In this document: positions 20,390 to 29,549 of the stretch, piece after piece
How the letters are laid out: every line of letters starts with the position of its first letter
Position numbering within the stretch: the first letter of the stretch is position 1
The notes under the pieces: generated by a model
Seen by the model: only the letters and a program-made list of their open reading frames with translations
Told to the model about the DNA's origin: nothing
Databases searched by the model: none
Program-made: the position numbers and the translations under genes
NCBI GenBank assembly: GCA_021794595.1
Contig: JAJYQN010000102.1
Location: 42,409 to 106,408 of the forward strand
Direction of reading: 5' to 3'
Length of the DNA: 64,000 bases
Source: Pseudomonadota bacterium
GTDB lineage: Bacteria; Pseudomonadota; Gammaproteobacteria; Acidiferrobacterales; Acidiferrobacteraceae

Positions 20390-21867
20390 GCGGGACGGGC
20401 GCGCTTCCTCAAAAATTCGACCAGTAACGAGATAGGGCGCCCGGTTGCGCCCTTTTCTTTACCCCCCTTGTAGGCGATTCCGGCGATATCCAGATGCGCC
20501 CAGGGGTAGTTTTCGGTAAACCGTGCCAGGAAACAGGCAGCAGTGATGGTCCCGGCCTCGCGTCCGCCGATATTGGCCATGTCTGCGAAATTGGAGTCCA
20601 GTTGCTTTTGGTACTCCTCCCACAAAGGCAGCGGCCATATCCGATCGGCCGCCGTTTGGCCCGCGCTGTTCAATTCTTGGCTCAGGGCCTCGTTATTGCT
20701 CAAAAGCCCGCCCGCCTGCGAACCCAGGGCAATCACGCAGGCGCCGGTGAGAGTCGCGATGTCGATCACCGCGGCGGGTTTGAAGCGCTCGGCATAGGTG
20801 AGCGCGTCGCACAGTATGAGGCGGCCCTCGGCGTCGGTATTCAGGATCTCGATCGTCTGCCCGGAGAGGCTCGTGACGATGTCGCCTGGCTTTATGGCGC
20901 TGCCTCCCGGCATATTCTCCGTGGTCGGGACGAGCCCCACGATATTGATAGGAAGCTTCAGTTCGGCTGCGGCCTGCACGGTGGCCAGCACCGTGGCCGC
21001 CCCGCACATATCGAACTTCATCTCGTCCATATTGGCGGGCGGTTTGATCGATATGCCGCCCGAGTCGAACGTGACCCCTTTACCGACGAGGGCGATGGGG
21101 GCTTTGGCCCCATCGCCTCGATATTCCAGGACTAAGAGTTTGGCCGGCTCATGAGATCCGCGCGCCACAGCGAGTAGCGCCCCCATACCCAGGGTCTGCA
21201 TATCCGATTCTTCAAGCACGGTGATCGTTACCCCGGTGCGCGTCCCCAGGGCCCGCGCTTGATCCGCAAGATAGGAGGGCGTGCACATATTGCCGGGAAG
21301 GTTGGCGAGGTCTTTCGCGAACGAGATCGCGCGCGCCAGCGCCTGGCCCGTGGTCAAGGCCTGTTTGGCGTCGGTCTCCGACAGTTGCGGGGCTGCGAAC
21401 GCGCAGTTGCGCGGCATGGGGCGTTTGGGGGCGCGCGTCTTGAGACGATCAAAGCGGTAGAGGGCGTCTTCGGTGGCAACGATGGCTTGTTCGAGGCCCC
21501 AGGCCGGGTTACGATCTTTGATCGCGATTTCCGGCAAAAAGCAGCCGATAGTCTTCACATGGAGGTCGGCGGCCACCTGCGCTGCCCGGGCCACCGCTTC
21601 CTTAAACTGAGCGGCCTTGCATTCGCCTTGTGGGCCCATGCCCACCAGAATGACCCTCTGGGCTTGGCCGACTGGGCGTAACAGGGGAAGCGTCTGCCCG
21701 GGTTTGCCTTCGATGTCGCCTCGTTGCACAATGACCGTGATCTCGCCCTCGAGTAGATGATCGAGCGCGGTTGCGGCCTGCGAGAGGAGGCCGTTTTCAT
21801 GGATTCCTACGATGAGGCAGTCGGTCGCGAACTTTTCAGGGGCTTCTTGGGTGAATGTATATTCCAT
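20386..21867 (-). CDS. pepA: leucyl aminopeptidase (M17)
   Basis: Cytosolic two-metal aminopeptidase that removes N-terminal residues from peptides; in enterobacteria the protein can also bind DNA. 493 aa. Seen: the N-terminal macro-like domain (about residues 1-170), then the catalytic domain with VGKGVTFDSGGISIKP and NTDAEGRLILCDALTYAE, containing the metal ligands and bicarbonate-binding arginine. Start ATG 21867 lies 92 bases from the divergent lptF start; the gap must hold both promoters. Confidence 0.96.
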   Translation of the reverse strand: MEYTFTQEAPEKFATDCLIVGIHENGLLSQAATALDHLLEGEITVIVQRGDIEGKPGQTLPLLRPVGQAQRVILVGMGPQGECKAAQFKEAVARAAQVAADLHVKTIGCFLPEIAIKDRNPAWGLEQAIVATEDALYRFDRLKTRAPKRPMPRNCAFAAPQLSETDAKQALTTGQALARAISFAKDLANLPGNMCTPSYLADQARALGTRTGVTITVLEESDMQTLGMGALLAVARGSHEPAKLLVLEYRGDGAKAPIALVGKGVTFDSGGISIKPPANMDEMKFDMCGAATVLATVQAAAELKLPINIVGLVPTTENMPGGSAIKPGDIVTSLSGQTIEILNTDAEGRLILCDALTYAERFKPAAVIDIATLTGACVIALGSQAGGLLSNNEALSQELNSAGQTAADRIWPLPLWEEYQKQLDSNFADMANIGGREAGTITAACFLARFTENYPWAHLDIAGIAYKGGKEKGATGRPISLLVEFLRKRARPA

Positions 21868-21959
21868 AGGTTTCCGGAGTCTCTTCCCAGTTCCAAGGCA
21901 TGTGAGCGCTGTGGCGCGAATCCCCGCATGATAAACCGCTTACGCCGTCAGCAAAAGCC

Positions 21960-23048
21960 GTGATCGTCCATAAGGCCTTTTACCGCGAAGCGACCCAGAC
22001 CACGTTGCTTGTTACGCTCACGTTTTTGACCCTTTATCTCGTAGTGAGCCTCGTGAAGCTTCTGAGCGAGGCTGCCAGCGGCGAGTTTCCCGTGCACGTG
22101 GTTTTTAGTCTCCTGGGGCTTGAATTGCTGAAGAATTTGGCGATGATCCTGCCCCTGACGGTCTTTATCGGTCTTTTATTGACCATGGCCCGGTGGTATC
22201 GGGACAGCGAAGTGACGGTTTTGGCGGCCTGCGGGGTCGGTCTCTCTCAGCTTCTGCGGCCGACCTTCATTTGGATTAGCGCGGTGGCGGCCTTGGTGGG
22301 CGCCATCGCCTTTTACCTCGCGCCCATGGCGGCTCTGCTGCTCCACAAGATCAAACTCGAGAATACCTCGGCTTATGCCGCCGGTATCGTGCCCGGCCGT
22401 TTCAATCCTACCCGGAACGGCCGGGCCATTTTTTATGTCGAGCGGGTGGGTAATAACGGCCGCCTGTACGATATTTTCGTGAGTAGCGCCCAGTTCGGCA
22501 AAAGCGGGGTGCTTATCGCGAAACGCGGCTACGAGTATAAGAACCGGCATACCGGCGCGCATTTTTTGGTGTTGTTGAACGGCCGACGGTATCAAGGGAT
22601 CCCGGGGCGCGCGAATTACCGCATTCTGCGCTACCGCACCTACGCCCTGCGCATAAAGCGCAAGCCTTTTGCTCCGAACCCGACCAACCTCACGCGTGAC
22701 GAGGTGCCGACGCTGACCTTGTTGCGTTCGGCCGATCCGCGCGCCATCGCCGAATGGCAGTGGCGCTTGGCGCAACCCCTATCGCTTTTTGTGCTGGCGC
22801 CCCTGGCCTTGATATTTGCCTACACCGATTCGCGGAAAGGCGCCTTCGCACCGCTTTTTACCGCCATTTTGGCCTATTTCGGCTACGCCAATCTTTTGAG
22901 TATCGCCCATGCCCTCTTGGCCCGCGGGCAAGAGTCCTCGTGGCTCGGTTTGTGGTGGGTCCATGCGATCTTCGCGCTGCTGGCGGCCGTGCTTTTTAAT
23001 CGCCGCGCCCGAGGGAAGACGCTTTTGCCGCGGTTCGCCTTACGCTAA
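21960..23048 (+). CDS. lptF: LPS export permease LptF
   Basis: Inner-membrane permease of the LptB2FG complex that extracts lipopolysaccharide. 362 aa from GTG 21960 (MIVHKAFYREATQTTLLVTLTFL). Three N-terminal membrane helices up to about residue 115, a periplasmic beta-jellyroll (GRFNPTRNGRAIFYVERV ...), then three C-terminal helices beginning at PLSLFVLAPLALIFAY. The stop overlaps lptG as TAATG. Divergent from pepA, as in E. coli. Confidence 0.95.
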   Translation: MIVHKAFYREATQTTLLVTLTFLTLYLVVSLVKLLSEAASGEFPVHVVFSLLGLELLKNLAMILPLTVFIGLLLTMARWYRDSEVTVLAACGVGLSQLLRPTFIWISAVAALVGAIAFYLAPMAALLLHKIKLENTSAYAAGIVPGRFNPTRNGRAIFYVERVGNNGRLYDIFVSSAQFGKSGVLIAKRGYEYKNRHTGAHFLVLLNGRRYQGIPGRANYRILRYRTYALRIKRKPFAPNPTNLTRDEVPTLTLLRSADPRAIAEWQWRLAQPLSLFVLAPLALIFAYTDSRKGAFAPLFTAILAYFGYANLLSIAHALLARGQESSWLGLWWVHAIFALLAAVLFNRRARGKTLLPRFALR

Positions 23049-24097
23049 TGCGCCTTATATACACCTATATCGCAAAGCGCCTCGTCTTGAGCACGACCCT
23101 GGTCCTCAGTGTCTTTGTCGGGCTGTTTTTGTTTTTTGATTTGGTCACTACCTTGGGGCACGCGCAGCACGGTGCGCTCTATCGGGTGTTTGTGGTCCTA
23201 GCCCTCGGTTTACCGGCGAAGATCTCGATGCTCTTCCCGATGTCGGCCTTGGTGGGGTCTACCTTAGGCCTTTCGTCGCTCGCCATGGATGGGGAATTAA
23301 CTGCCTTACGGGCCGCCGGCGTGTCCGTCCGCCGCATCGCTTATGCGGCCCTGAGGGCGGCCCTGGTCTTGGGTCTTTTGACGGTCATTCTCGGCGACTT
23401 CGTAGGCCCCAAGGCCGCGTCCATCGCGCGGCGCGAACAGGCCCAGCAGGCCGGGATCGGCGCCGTCGAAAACGCTCAGGGTCTGTGGCTGAAGGAGGGT
23501 CGGAGCTTTGTGAACATCGGCGAAGTGTTGCCGGACCTCACCATACTCCGAGTGACTATTTACGATTTCGACCACGGGCAGTTGGCCCGCGAACTCTTTG
23601 CCGAAAGCGGCCGCTATCGCCACGGCAGATGGCAATTGCACAATGTATCCGAAACCCTCTTTCAGCACCCACGCTTGATCGTGAAGACGAGCGCGCATGG
23701 CTACTGGCAGGGGATCGCGCCGACCCTGCTCTCAGTTTTTGCAGTCAATCCGCATGCCTTGTCGCTGCTGAATTTATTTCGCTACATTCGCCATCTGCAC
23801 CGAAACCACCAGGCGACGGCACATTACGAACTCGTGTTCTGGTACAAGATCATGGCCCCGTTTACGACCGCGGCCATGGTCTTGCTGGCGGTGCCCTTTG
23901 TGTTTCGGCATTCGCGCCAAGGAGGGCTTGGCTTTAGGCTCTTTTTAGCGGTCGTTCTCGGTCTCATATTTTATGTGTTCAATCGCGGATTCGGCGATCT
24001 GACCCTGCTCTACCATTGGTCCCCCTTGCTTGGGGCGTGCGTCCCGACTGCGGGCTTAATGGGAATCGGTCTCGGACTTTTGGCGCGCGTTGGCTGA
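23048..24097 (+). CDS. lptG: LPS export permease LptG
   Basis: Partner permease of LptF. 349 aa starting MRLIYTYIAKRLVLSTTLVL. Same layout: N-terminal helices, a periplasmic domain (EGRSFVNIGEVLPDLTILRVTIYDFDH), then C-terminal helices including VFRHSRQGGLGFRLFLAVVLG and ending in a hydrophobic GLMGIGLGLLARVG. Coupled to lptF by a one-base overlap. Its 3' end overlaps the convergent RDD gene by about 42 bases, so the two tails share DNA on opposite strands. Confidence 0.95.
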   Translation: MRLIYTYIAKRLVLSTTLVLSVFVGLFLFFDLVTTLGHAQHGALYRVFVVLALGLPAKISMLFPMSALVGSTLGLSSLAMDGELTALRAAGVSVRRIAYAALRAALVLGLLTVILGDFVGPKAASIARREQAQQAGIGAVENAQGLWLKEGRSFVNIGEVLPDLTILRVTIYDFDHGQLARELFAESGRYRHGRWQLHNVSETLFQHPRLIVKTSAHGYWQGIAPTLLSVFAVNPHALSLLNLFRYIRHLHRNHQATAHYELVFWYKIMAPFTTAAMVLLAVPFVFRHSRQGGLGFRLFLAVVLGLIFYVFNRGFGDLTLLYHWSPLLGACVPTAGLMGIGLGLLARVG

Positions 24098-24655
24098 TTT
24101 CGGCACGAAGAGGATGCGCGTGCCGGCCAGCCTGTCATGGAGCGCCTGGGCCTGCGGATCGAAGAAGATCCAGAGGTAGGCGGTACCAAACACCGCAAAC
24201 GGAGCGAGGGCCAGGAGGTAGCGGCCGTTTAGGAGCAGCATGAAGCCCGCCACTAAAGCCGCAATCCAGGTGAGCGCGAGGAGATAGCGCAGGAGTGCGC
24301 GGCCCAGGCCCATGCGGCCTTTTACCGCGAAGATCTTGAGACGCCACGCCTGCATGCCGAAGGTCTGGCCTTTGCGCGTCCAGGCCCAAGCGAAGTAGGC
24401 GAAGCCGACAAATGGCAGGTAGATGTGCAGGATCGTCTGCAAGGTGGGGCTCGCCGGATCGTGAAGGACGACCGTGAAATAGATGGCAAATGGTGCCGCG
24501 GCGAGGATCCACAGGGTAAAGAGCAGGATGGCGTCATAGGTGTTGGCACCCATGCGTCGCAAAAAGGCGCCGTTACGGCCGGGCGCTACGGAACTTGCGA
24601 TCTCTTGTCTGTTCAAAATGTCATCAATCCAAAAAAAGTGAAGGGGTGGGGCCAC
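24056..24655 (-). CDS. RDD family membrane protein
   Basis: 199 aa polytopic protein. The RDD pattern is visible: FLRRMGANTYDAILLF at the first helix, a second and third helix around residues 70-140 with GQTFGMQAWRLKIF, and an ending FFDPQAQALHDRLAGTRIL, the usual DR-AGT close of the family. Function of the family is broadly unknown. Residues before about 27 are not conserved-looking, so TTG 24616 may be the true start. Convergent with and overlapping lptG. Confidence 0.85.
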   Translation of the reverse strand: MAPPLHFFWIDDILNRQEIASSVAPGRNGAFLRRMGANTYDAILLFTLWILAAAPFAIYFTVVLHDPASPTLQTILHIYLPFVGFAYFAWAWTRKGQTFGMQAWRLKIFAVKGRMGLGRALLRYLLALTWIAALVAGFMLLLNGRYLLALAPFAVFGTAYLWIFFDPQAQALHDRLAGTRILFVPKSANARQKSETDSH

Positions 24656-24701
24656 GAAATTCAGTCAGCCCCGCATTTATGCACAGGGTTACTCACCATT
24701 T

Positions 24702-24729
24702 TTGTCAATATCTCTGTCCGGCTCATACT
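24702..24729 (+). promoter_or_regulatory. possible sigma-70 promoter of the ccm operon
   Basis: TTGTCA and CATACT separated by 16 bases lie about 118 bases before the ccmF ATG, in an AT-richer stretch. It is the best -35/-10 pair between the divergent RDD and ccmF genes, but it is a sequence guess only. Confidence 0.4.
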
Positions 24730-24846
24730 ATACGGAGACCGTGGTTTGCGATACCCTGGCGAGCGACCCGGTCTGGGGCCCGGCGGTATCGCGTTTAGGG
24801 CCTTCCCGTTTAGGGTCTTCCCGCTTTTCGTCATGAGGGGTGTAGC

Positions 24847-26847
24847 ATGCAGTCTAGCGTCTCGCTAAATCTCATTGAACTCGGGCATTTTGCCGCATAT
24901 ATGGCGTTTTTTGTGGCTATTACGCAGGCCCTGGCGCCGCTCGCCGCCCGATATCTCAAAGCCCCCGGGTTGCGCACGATTTCGGTAAATGCCGCGCCGC
25001 TCGTGTTTTTATTGACAACGGTGGGCGCCGTAACGATCGTCTACTCGTTTCTCACGAACAACTTCTCGGTCTTGTACGTCGCCAACAATTCCAACACCCA
25101 TCTACCGCTCTTTTATAAAGTGGCGGCCCTGTGGGGCGGGCACCGCGGCTCTTTGTATCTGTGGGTCTGGATCATGACAGCCTATACCGCCGCCGTCGGC
25201 TACCACGGTCGCTCGCGCTATCCAGACCGGCTCGCCATTATTATGGCTGTTCAAGGGGCCTTGATCGCTGGTTTCTACGGGCTTGTGCTGTTCTTGTCTG
25301 ATCCGTTTACGCGTCTCTTTCCGATCCCCGCGCAGGGGCAAAACATGAACCCGCTCCTGCAAGATCCCGGCATGGTGATCCATCCGCCGATGCTCTATAT
25401 GGGTTATGTCGGTTTTTCCATTCCCTTCGCCTTCGCCATGGCCGCCCTTCTGACCAATTGGAGAAGTGAGCTGTGGATCGGTCATACCCGACGTTGGGCG
25501 CTGATTGCCTGGGGGTTTCTCACCGCGGGCATTATCTTTGGGGCGTGGTGGTCATACTATGTCCTTGGGTGGGGCGGCTATTGGGGCTGGGATCCGGTCG
25601 AGAACGCCTCGTTCATGCCGTGGCTCATGGGCACGGCCCTGATCCATTCGATCTCGGTGCAGGAACGCCGTCGTATGCTGCACACCTGGAATATCTTTTT
25701 GATTATCACCACCTTCTCGTTGTCGTTGCTCGGGACCTTTTTGGTGCGCTCGGGCGTGTTGGCCTCGGTACATACCTTCTCCGCCGCTCCCGGGCAGGGC
25801 GTCTATCTCCTGACCTTCATGGTGGTTGTGCTGACGCTAGCCTTCGGCCTTTTCTTGATCAAAGGTGGTTACCAGCGCGCCGAAGAGTCCTTTATCTCGC
25901 CTTTGTCGCGCGAATCTATGTTTATTTGGAACAACGTGATTTTCACCATTGCCTGCGCGTGCGTTCTTCTTGGGACCCTTTATCCCTTGTTTCTTCAGGC
26001 GGCCTCTGGTGCGCGCATTAGCGTCGGTCCCCCGTACTTCGATCTCGTGATGGTCCCCATTTTTCTTGTCATGTTGGTCGTTATGGGTATCGGACCGTTG
26101 GTGTCCTGGCGCAAGGCCAATCTCCCGAAGCTTCGCGGGCGTTTACTTGTACCAAGCCTAGTCGGTATCGCCTTGGGCGCGGCCTTGTGGTTTGCGGCGG
26201 GTCCGGTGTACTGGACGGCCCCGGTCGCGGTTGGTCTCGTGGGTTTTGTAGCAACCACCATTGTCGGCAATGTAGGGCGCGCGGTGTGGCAACGCCGACG
26301 GCAACACCATGAACCTCTTGGCCGGGCCTTCGCGAAGACGGTGCTCGGGAATAGACGCCACTATGGGGGCATGATCGTCCATACGGGCATCTTAGTGATG
26401 GCGATCGGCCTTGTGGGTTCCGGTCTCTTTAAGGAAAGTAAGCTTGTGATGATGGCCCCGGGCGATGTGCTGCATTTGGCCCATGAGCGGGTTCGGTTCG
26501 ATGGCGTGCGCGATGTGCGCGGCGCCGATTTTACCGCCGTACAGGGGCGTCTCACCGTTTTGAATAACGGCGCCCAGCTGCGCCCTGAACAGCGGGTGTT
26601 TTTCGGGAGCCCCATGGAAGTGACGCGCCCGAGCGTCAATTCGACGCTTTTACGTGACGTGTACGTGGATATAGGGAATCACCAGCACGGCAAGTGGGAG
26701 ATCCATCTGTTCATAAACCCGCTCGTCGATTTCATTTGGCTCGGGGGCGGCATCGTGCTCTCAGGCGTAGGCTTCTCTTTAAGCGATCGTTTGTGGCGCC
26801 GAAAGAAGAGCCTGGCTGGATCTGAGGCTGTGTCGACACACCCATGA
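24847..26847 (+). CDS. ccmF: cytochrome c haem lyase subunit CcmF
   Basis: Core membrane protein of System I cytochrome c maturation; attaches haem to apocytochrome c with CcmH/CcmI. 666 aa, many membrane helices. Seen: the WWD haem-handling domain with GGYWGWDPVENASFMPW, conserved periplasmic histidines and FLVRSGVLASVHTF. First gene of a nine-gene operon in the order F-H-I-A-B-C-D-E-G. The stop overlaps ccmH as ATGA. Confidence 0.96.
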   Translation: MQSSVSLNLIELGHFAAYMAFFVAITQALAPLAARYLKAPGLRTISVNAAPLVFLLTTVGAVTIVYSFLTNNFSVLYVANNSNTHLPLFYKVAALWGGHRGSLYLWVWIMTAYTAAVGYHGRSRYPDRLAIIMAVQGALIAGFYGLVLFLSDPFTRLFPIPAQGQNMNPLLQDPGMVIHPPMLYMGYVGFSIPFAFAMAALLTNWRSELWIGHTRRWALIAWGFLTAGIIFGAWWSYYVLGWGGYWGWDPVENASFMPWLMGTALIHSISVQERRRMLHTWNIFLIITTFSLSLLGTFLVRSGVLASVHTFSAAPGQGVYLLTFMVVVLTLAFGLFLIKGGYQRAEESFISPLSRESMFIWNNVIFTIACACVLLGTLYPLFLQAASGARISVGPPYFDLVMVPIFLVMLVVMGIGPLVSWRKANLPKLRGRLLVPSLVGIALGAALWFAAGPVYWTAPVAVGLVGFVATTIVGNVGRAVWQRRRQHHEPLGRAFAKTVLGNRRHYGGMIVHTGILVMAIGLVGSGLFKESKLVMMAPGDVLHLAHERVRFDGVRDVRGADFTAVQGRLTVLNNGAQLRPEQRVFFGSPMEVTRPSVNSTLLRDVYVDIGNHQHGKWEIHLFINPLVDFIWLGGGIVLSGVGFSLSDRLWRRKKSLAGSEAVSTHP

Positions 26848-27299
26848 GATACGTTTTTTTCTGGCTTTGTCTCGGGCTGCTTGCGGCCCCGGCCTTCGGG
26901 GCCACGATTGTGCATGAAAGCGTGCTTCATAGGCGCGAGATTGCGATCGCGAAGAAGCTGCGCTGTACGGTCTGCCAAGCCGAATCGTTGGCCGTCTCGC
27001 AAGCCGGCATCGCGCAGGACATGCGCAAACTTATCCGCGAAAAATTGCGGGCCGGCCAGAGTTCCCATCAGATCATCGCGTACTTTGTGAAGCGCTACGG
27101 CGACTATATTCTGCTAAAGCCCCCGTTCGATCCCTTGGGCGCCATTCTCTGGATTTGGCCGTTCGCGCTCTTTGCCGTTTTCGGTGGGGTTGCGCTCGTG
27201 GTGATGAGACGTCGGGCGCGGGCGCCCATGCCGCCGCCCAGCCCGGAATTGGGAGCGGAAGACCGAGAACGCATTAAAGCTCTCACGCGTCAGGAGTAG
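26844..27299 (+). CDS. ccmH: cytochrome c maturation thiol-oxidoreductase CcmH
   Basis: Membrane-anchored protein that reduces or presents the apocytochrome CXXCH thiols. 151 aa: signal peptide (residues 1-19, ends AFG-A), the LRCTVCQAESLAVS motif with its reactive cysteine pair, then a C-terminal membrane helix (AILWIWPFALFAVFGGVALVV). This is the short CcmH/CycL form without the TPR part, which is the separate ccmI gene two bases on. Confidence 0.94.
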   Translation: MRYVFFWLCLGLLAAPAFGATIVHESVLHRREIAIAKKLRCTVCQAESLAVSQAGIAQDMRKLIREKLRAGQSSHQIIAYFVKRYGDYILLKPPFDPLGAILWIWPFALFAVFGGVALVVMRRRARAPMPPPSPELGAEDRERIKALTRQE

Positions 27300-27301
27300 T
27301 C

Positions 27302-28225
27302 ATGTTTGTGATCGTCATATTGTCCGGATTTCTGGTGTTGTTCGCTGCCTGGTTTCTCACGCGCCCGATACGAGGTCGAGCCGCCATTGAAGAGGGTCGG
27401 ATTGGGCTTGAGTTCACTCGCGACGAGATCCTAAAACAGCTCAAAGAGATCGAATCCGACCGTGCCGATGGGCGCATCGACGAGGCGGTTGCGGGCGATG
27501 AGACGCGACGCCTAGAGTACGAGCTTGCCCAAACCCTGCGCACGCTGGAGGCCGATCAGGCGTCGGAGAGACCGGTTCCTCGGACCCTGAAGCACCGCGG
27601 GCTTGTGATGGTCGCGCTTTTGATCGGACTGCCGTTATTGGCCGGTGGCATGGATTACTGGCAGAACAAGCCGGCCTTGCTGACCTTCGCGACCTTGAAT
27701 GCCAAAGGTCGCATAACGGGCGTGCACGGTCTTCCGCCTATGGTGCTCAGCATGGTGGCCAAGTTGAAGCGCCATCTCGTGAGGCATCCGCATGATACGA
27801 CCGGGTGGCTTGAGTTGGCGCGCGCCAACGTAGTGCTAGGCAACCTCAAGGGCGCGCGGCGGGCCTATGCCCACGCCTACAAGCTTGCGCCGACCGATCT
27901 CAATGTCATGGCCAACTACGCTTGGCTTTTGTATACCTCCCATCCCAGTCAGACGACCGGTTTGGTAGACCAGCTCTATCGACGTCTGTACGCGCGCGAC
28001 CCGAGACAGCAGGACGCCTTGTGGTTTTTGGGGCTGGCTGCCTACAACCGCCACCATCTCCACCGGACCCTCGCGTATTGGCGGAGACTCGAGGCCGAAT
28101 TGCCGCCGGGCAGTAAGGCCCAGGCCGGGGTCCAGACGGCGCTCGCCAAGATCCGCCAGCAACTGGGCCCGCGCCCGCATGTCGGGATGTCGAAGGGCCC
28201 GGCGGCTCAACCGAAGGCGCCGTGA
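27302..28225 (+). CDS. ccmI: cytochrome c maturation TPR protein CcmI
   Basis: Chaperone that binds apocytochrome c tails for the CcmF/H lyase. 307 aa: an N-terminal membrane helix (VIVILSGFLVLFAAWFLTRP), a leucine-rich coiled segment (RDEILKQLKEIESDRADGRID), a second helix near 100, and a periplasmic TPR domain (WLELARANVVLGNLKGARRAY, LWFLGLAAYNRHHLHRTLAYW). GTG of ccmA overlaps its stop. Confidence 0.9.
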   Translation: MFVIVILSGFLVLFAAWFLTRPIRGRAAIEEGRIGLEFTRDEILKQLKEIESDRADGRIDEAVAGDETRRLEYELAQTLRTLEADQASERPVPRTLKHRGLVMVALLIGLPLLAGGMDYWQNKPALLTFATLNAKGRITGVHGLPPMVLSMVAKLKRHLVRHPHDTTGWLELARANVVLGNLKGARRAYAHAYKLAPTDLNVMANYAWLLYTSHPSQTTGLVDQLYRRLYARDPRQQDALWFLGLAAYNRHHLHRTLAYWRRLEAELPPGSKAQAGVQTALAKIRQQLGPRPHVGMSKGPAAQPKAP

Positions 28226-28869
28226 CCGGTCATTCACTTTTCTCGGTTCGCGGCCTGGCGTGCGCGCGCGGGGATAGAACGCTTTTTGCGGGGCTATCGT
28301 TGCAACTGGACGCAGGCGAGGCGCTTCATGTCCGAGGACCGAATGGCCTCGGCAAGACCACGTTGTTGCGGGCGCTCTGCGGCCTGTCGCGACCGCTCCG
28401 TGGCGACGTGCGCTGGCGGGGCGAGCGGACCTCGGATTTGGCCGAGGAGTTCGCGGCCGAGGTGGCCTATGTCGGGCACCTAAACGGCGTTCAGGGAGAA
28501 TTGACGGCGGCCGAGAATCTAGAAAGGGCGGTCCGGGTCTTTGCCCGCGGTCAGGATGCCGCGCTAGGCGTCGCCGCGGCCCTTGATCGCGTGGGGCTTG
28601 CGAGATTGGCCACTAAACCCGCCCGCCATCTGTCTCAGGGGCAAAAGCGCCGTCTCGCTTTGGCGCGACTCCTGGTGTTGCGACGGCCATTGTGGATATT
28701 GGACGAACCCTTCACCGCCTTGGACGTGGCCGCGGTGGCTAGTTTATCGTCTCTTATTGGGGAACATATGGCGGGGGGCGGGCTCGCTTTGATCGTTTCG
28801 CACCAGGCCTTCGAGTTGCCGGGCATTCGCGATTTCGATTTAGCCCACTTCTGTAAGGCCCGATCGTGA
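28222..28869 (+). CDS. ccmA: haem exporter ATP-binding protein CcmA
   Basis: ABC ATPase of the CcmABCD complex that releases holo-CcmE. 215 aa from GTG 28222. Seen: Walker A GPNGLGKTTLLRAL, signature LSQGQKRRLALARLL, Walker B LWILDEPF and the switch histidine in VSHQAF. The usual CcmA form has GPNGIGKT and QLSAGQQRR, so this is typical. Overlaps ccmB by 4 nt. Confidence 0.95.
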   Translation: MTGHSLFSVRGLACARGDRTLFAGLSLQLDAGEALHVRGPNGLGKTTLLRALCGLSRPLRGDVRWRGERTSDLAEEFAAEVAYVGHLNGVQGELTAAENLERAVRVFARGQDAALGVAAALDRVGLARLATKPARHLSQGQKRRLALARLLVLRRPLWILDEPFTALDVAAVASLSSLIGEHMAGGGLALIVSHQAFELPGIRDFDLAHFCKARS

Positions 28870-29549
28870 AGGGCGGCCTGTTGTCCGCCATGGTCGCGGT
28901 CTTTACTCGCGAGCTCTTGGTGTTCTGGCGACGGAGTACCGAGGTCATGACAGCACTCGTTTTTTTCGTGATCGTGACCACCTTGTTTCCCTTGGCGGTG
29001 GGGCCTGAGCGTCATGAACTCATGCTCATGGCCCCCGGAGTGCTGTGGGTGGCGGCCTTACTCGCAACGACGCTCTCGCTCAACCATCTGTTTGCGAGCG
29101 ATTATCAAGACGGGAGCCTGGAGCAGCTTCTGGTGAGCCCCTACCCCCTATCGGCCTTGGTATTCGCGAAGATCGCCGCGCATTGGGTGCTGACGGGCCT
29201 GCCGCTTGCGCTTTTGTCACCGCTTTTGGCGGTGCAAATGGCCTTACCGACGAAGGCCATCGGAACGCTCGTGGGATCCCTGCTTTTGGGTACGCCGATC
29301 TTAAGTTTGATCGGGGCAGTGCCGGCCGCGCTGACGCTCGGTGTGCGTGGCGGCGGGGTTTTGGTTTCCCTGCTGGTGCTGCCGTTGTATACTCCAGTCT
29401 TGATTTTCGGCGCAGAGGCCGTTGCGGCTTCGGCCGGACAGGGTTTCGCCTCGGTGGCGCACTTGTCGCTATTGGGGGCGTTTTTGGCGGTGGTAGTGAG
29501 TTTTGCTCCGTGGGCGAGTTCGGCGGCTTTGCGGGTGTCTCTCGATTGA
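28866..29549 (+). CDS. ccmB: haem exporter permease CcmB
   Basis: Membrane permease partner of CcmA. 227 aa from GTG 28866 (overlap with ccmA). Six hydrophobic helices; the family signature DYQDGSLEQLLVSPYPL follows the second helix. Ends at the TGA that also starts ccmC as TTGA. Confidence 0.94.
   Translation: MKGGLLSAMVAVFTRELLVFWRRSTEVMTALVFFVIVTTLFPLAVGPERHELMLMAPGVLWVAALLATTLSLNHLFASDYQDGSLEQLLVSPYPLSALVFAKIAAHWVLTGLPLALLSPLLAVQMALPTKAIGTLVGSLLLGTPILSLIGAVPAALTLGVRGGGVLVSLLVLPLYTPVLIFGAEAVAASAGQGFASVAHLSLLGAFLAVVVSFAPWASSAALRVSLD

Noticed and set aside
29045-29545. N-terminal extension of ccmC in the ORF track
   Set aside because: It overlaps ccmB in another frame; TTG 29546 gives the normal CcmC start and couples to ccmB.
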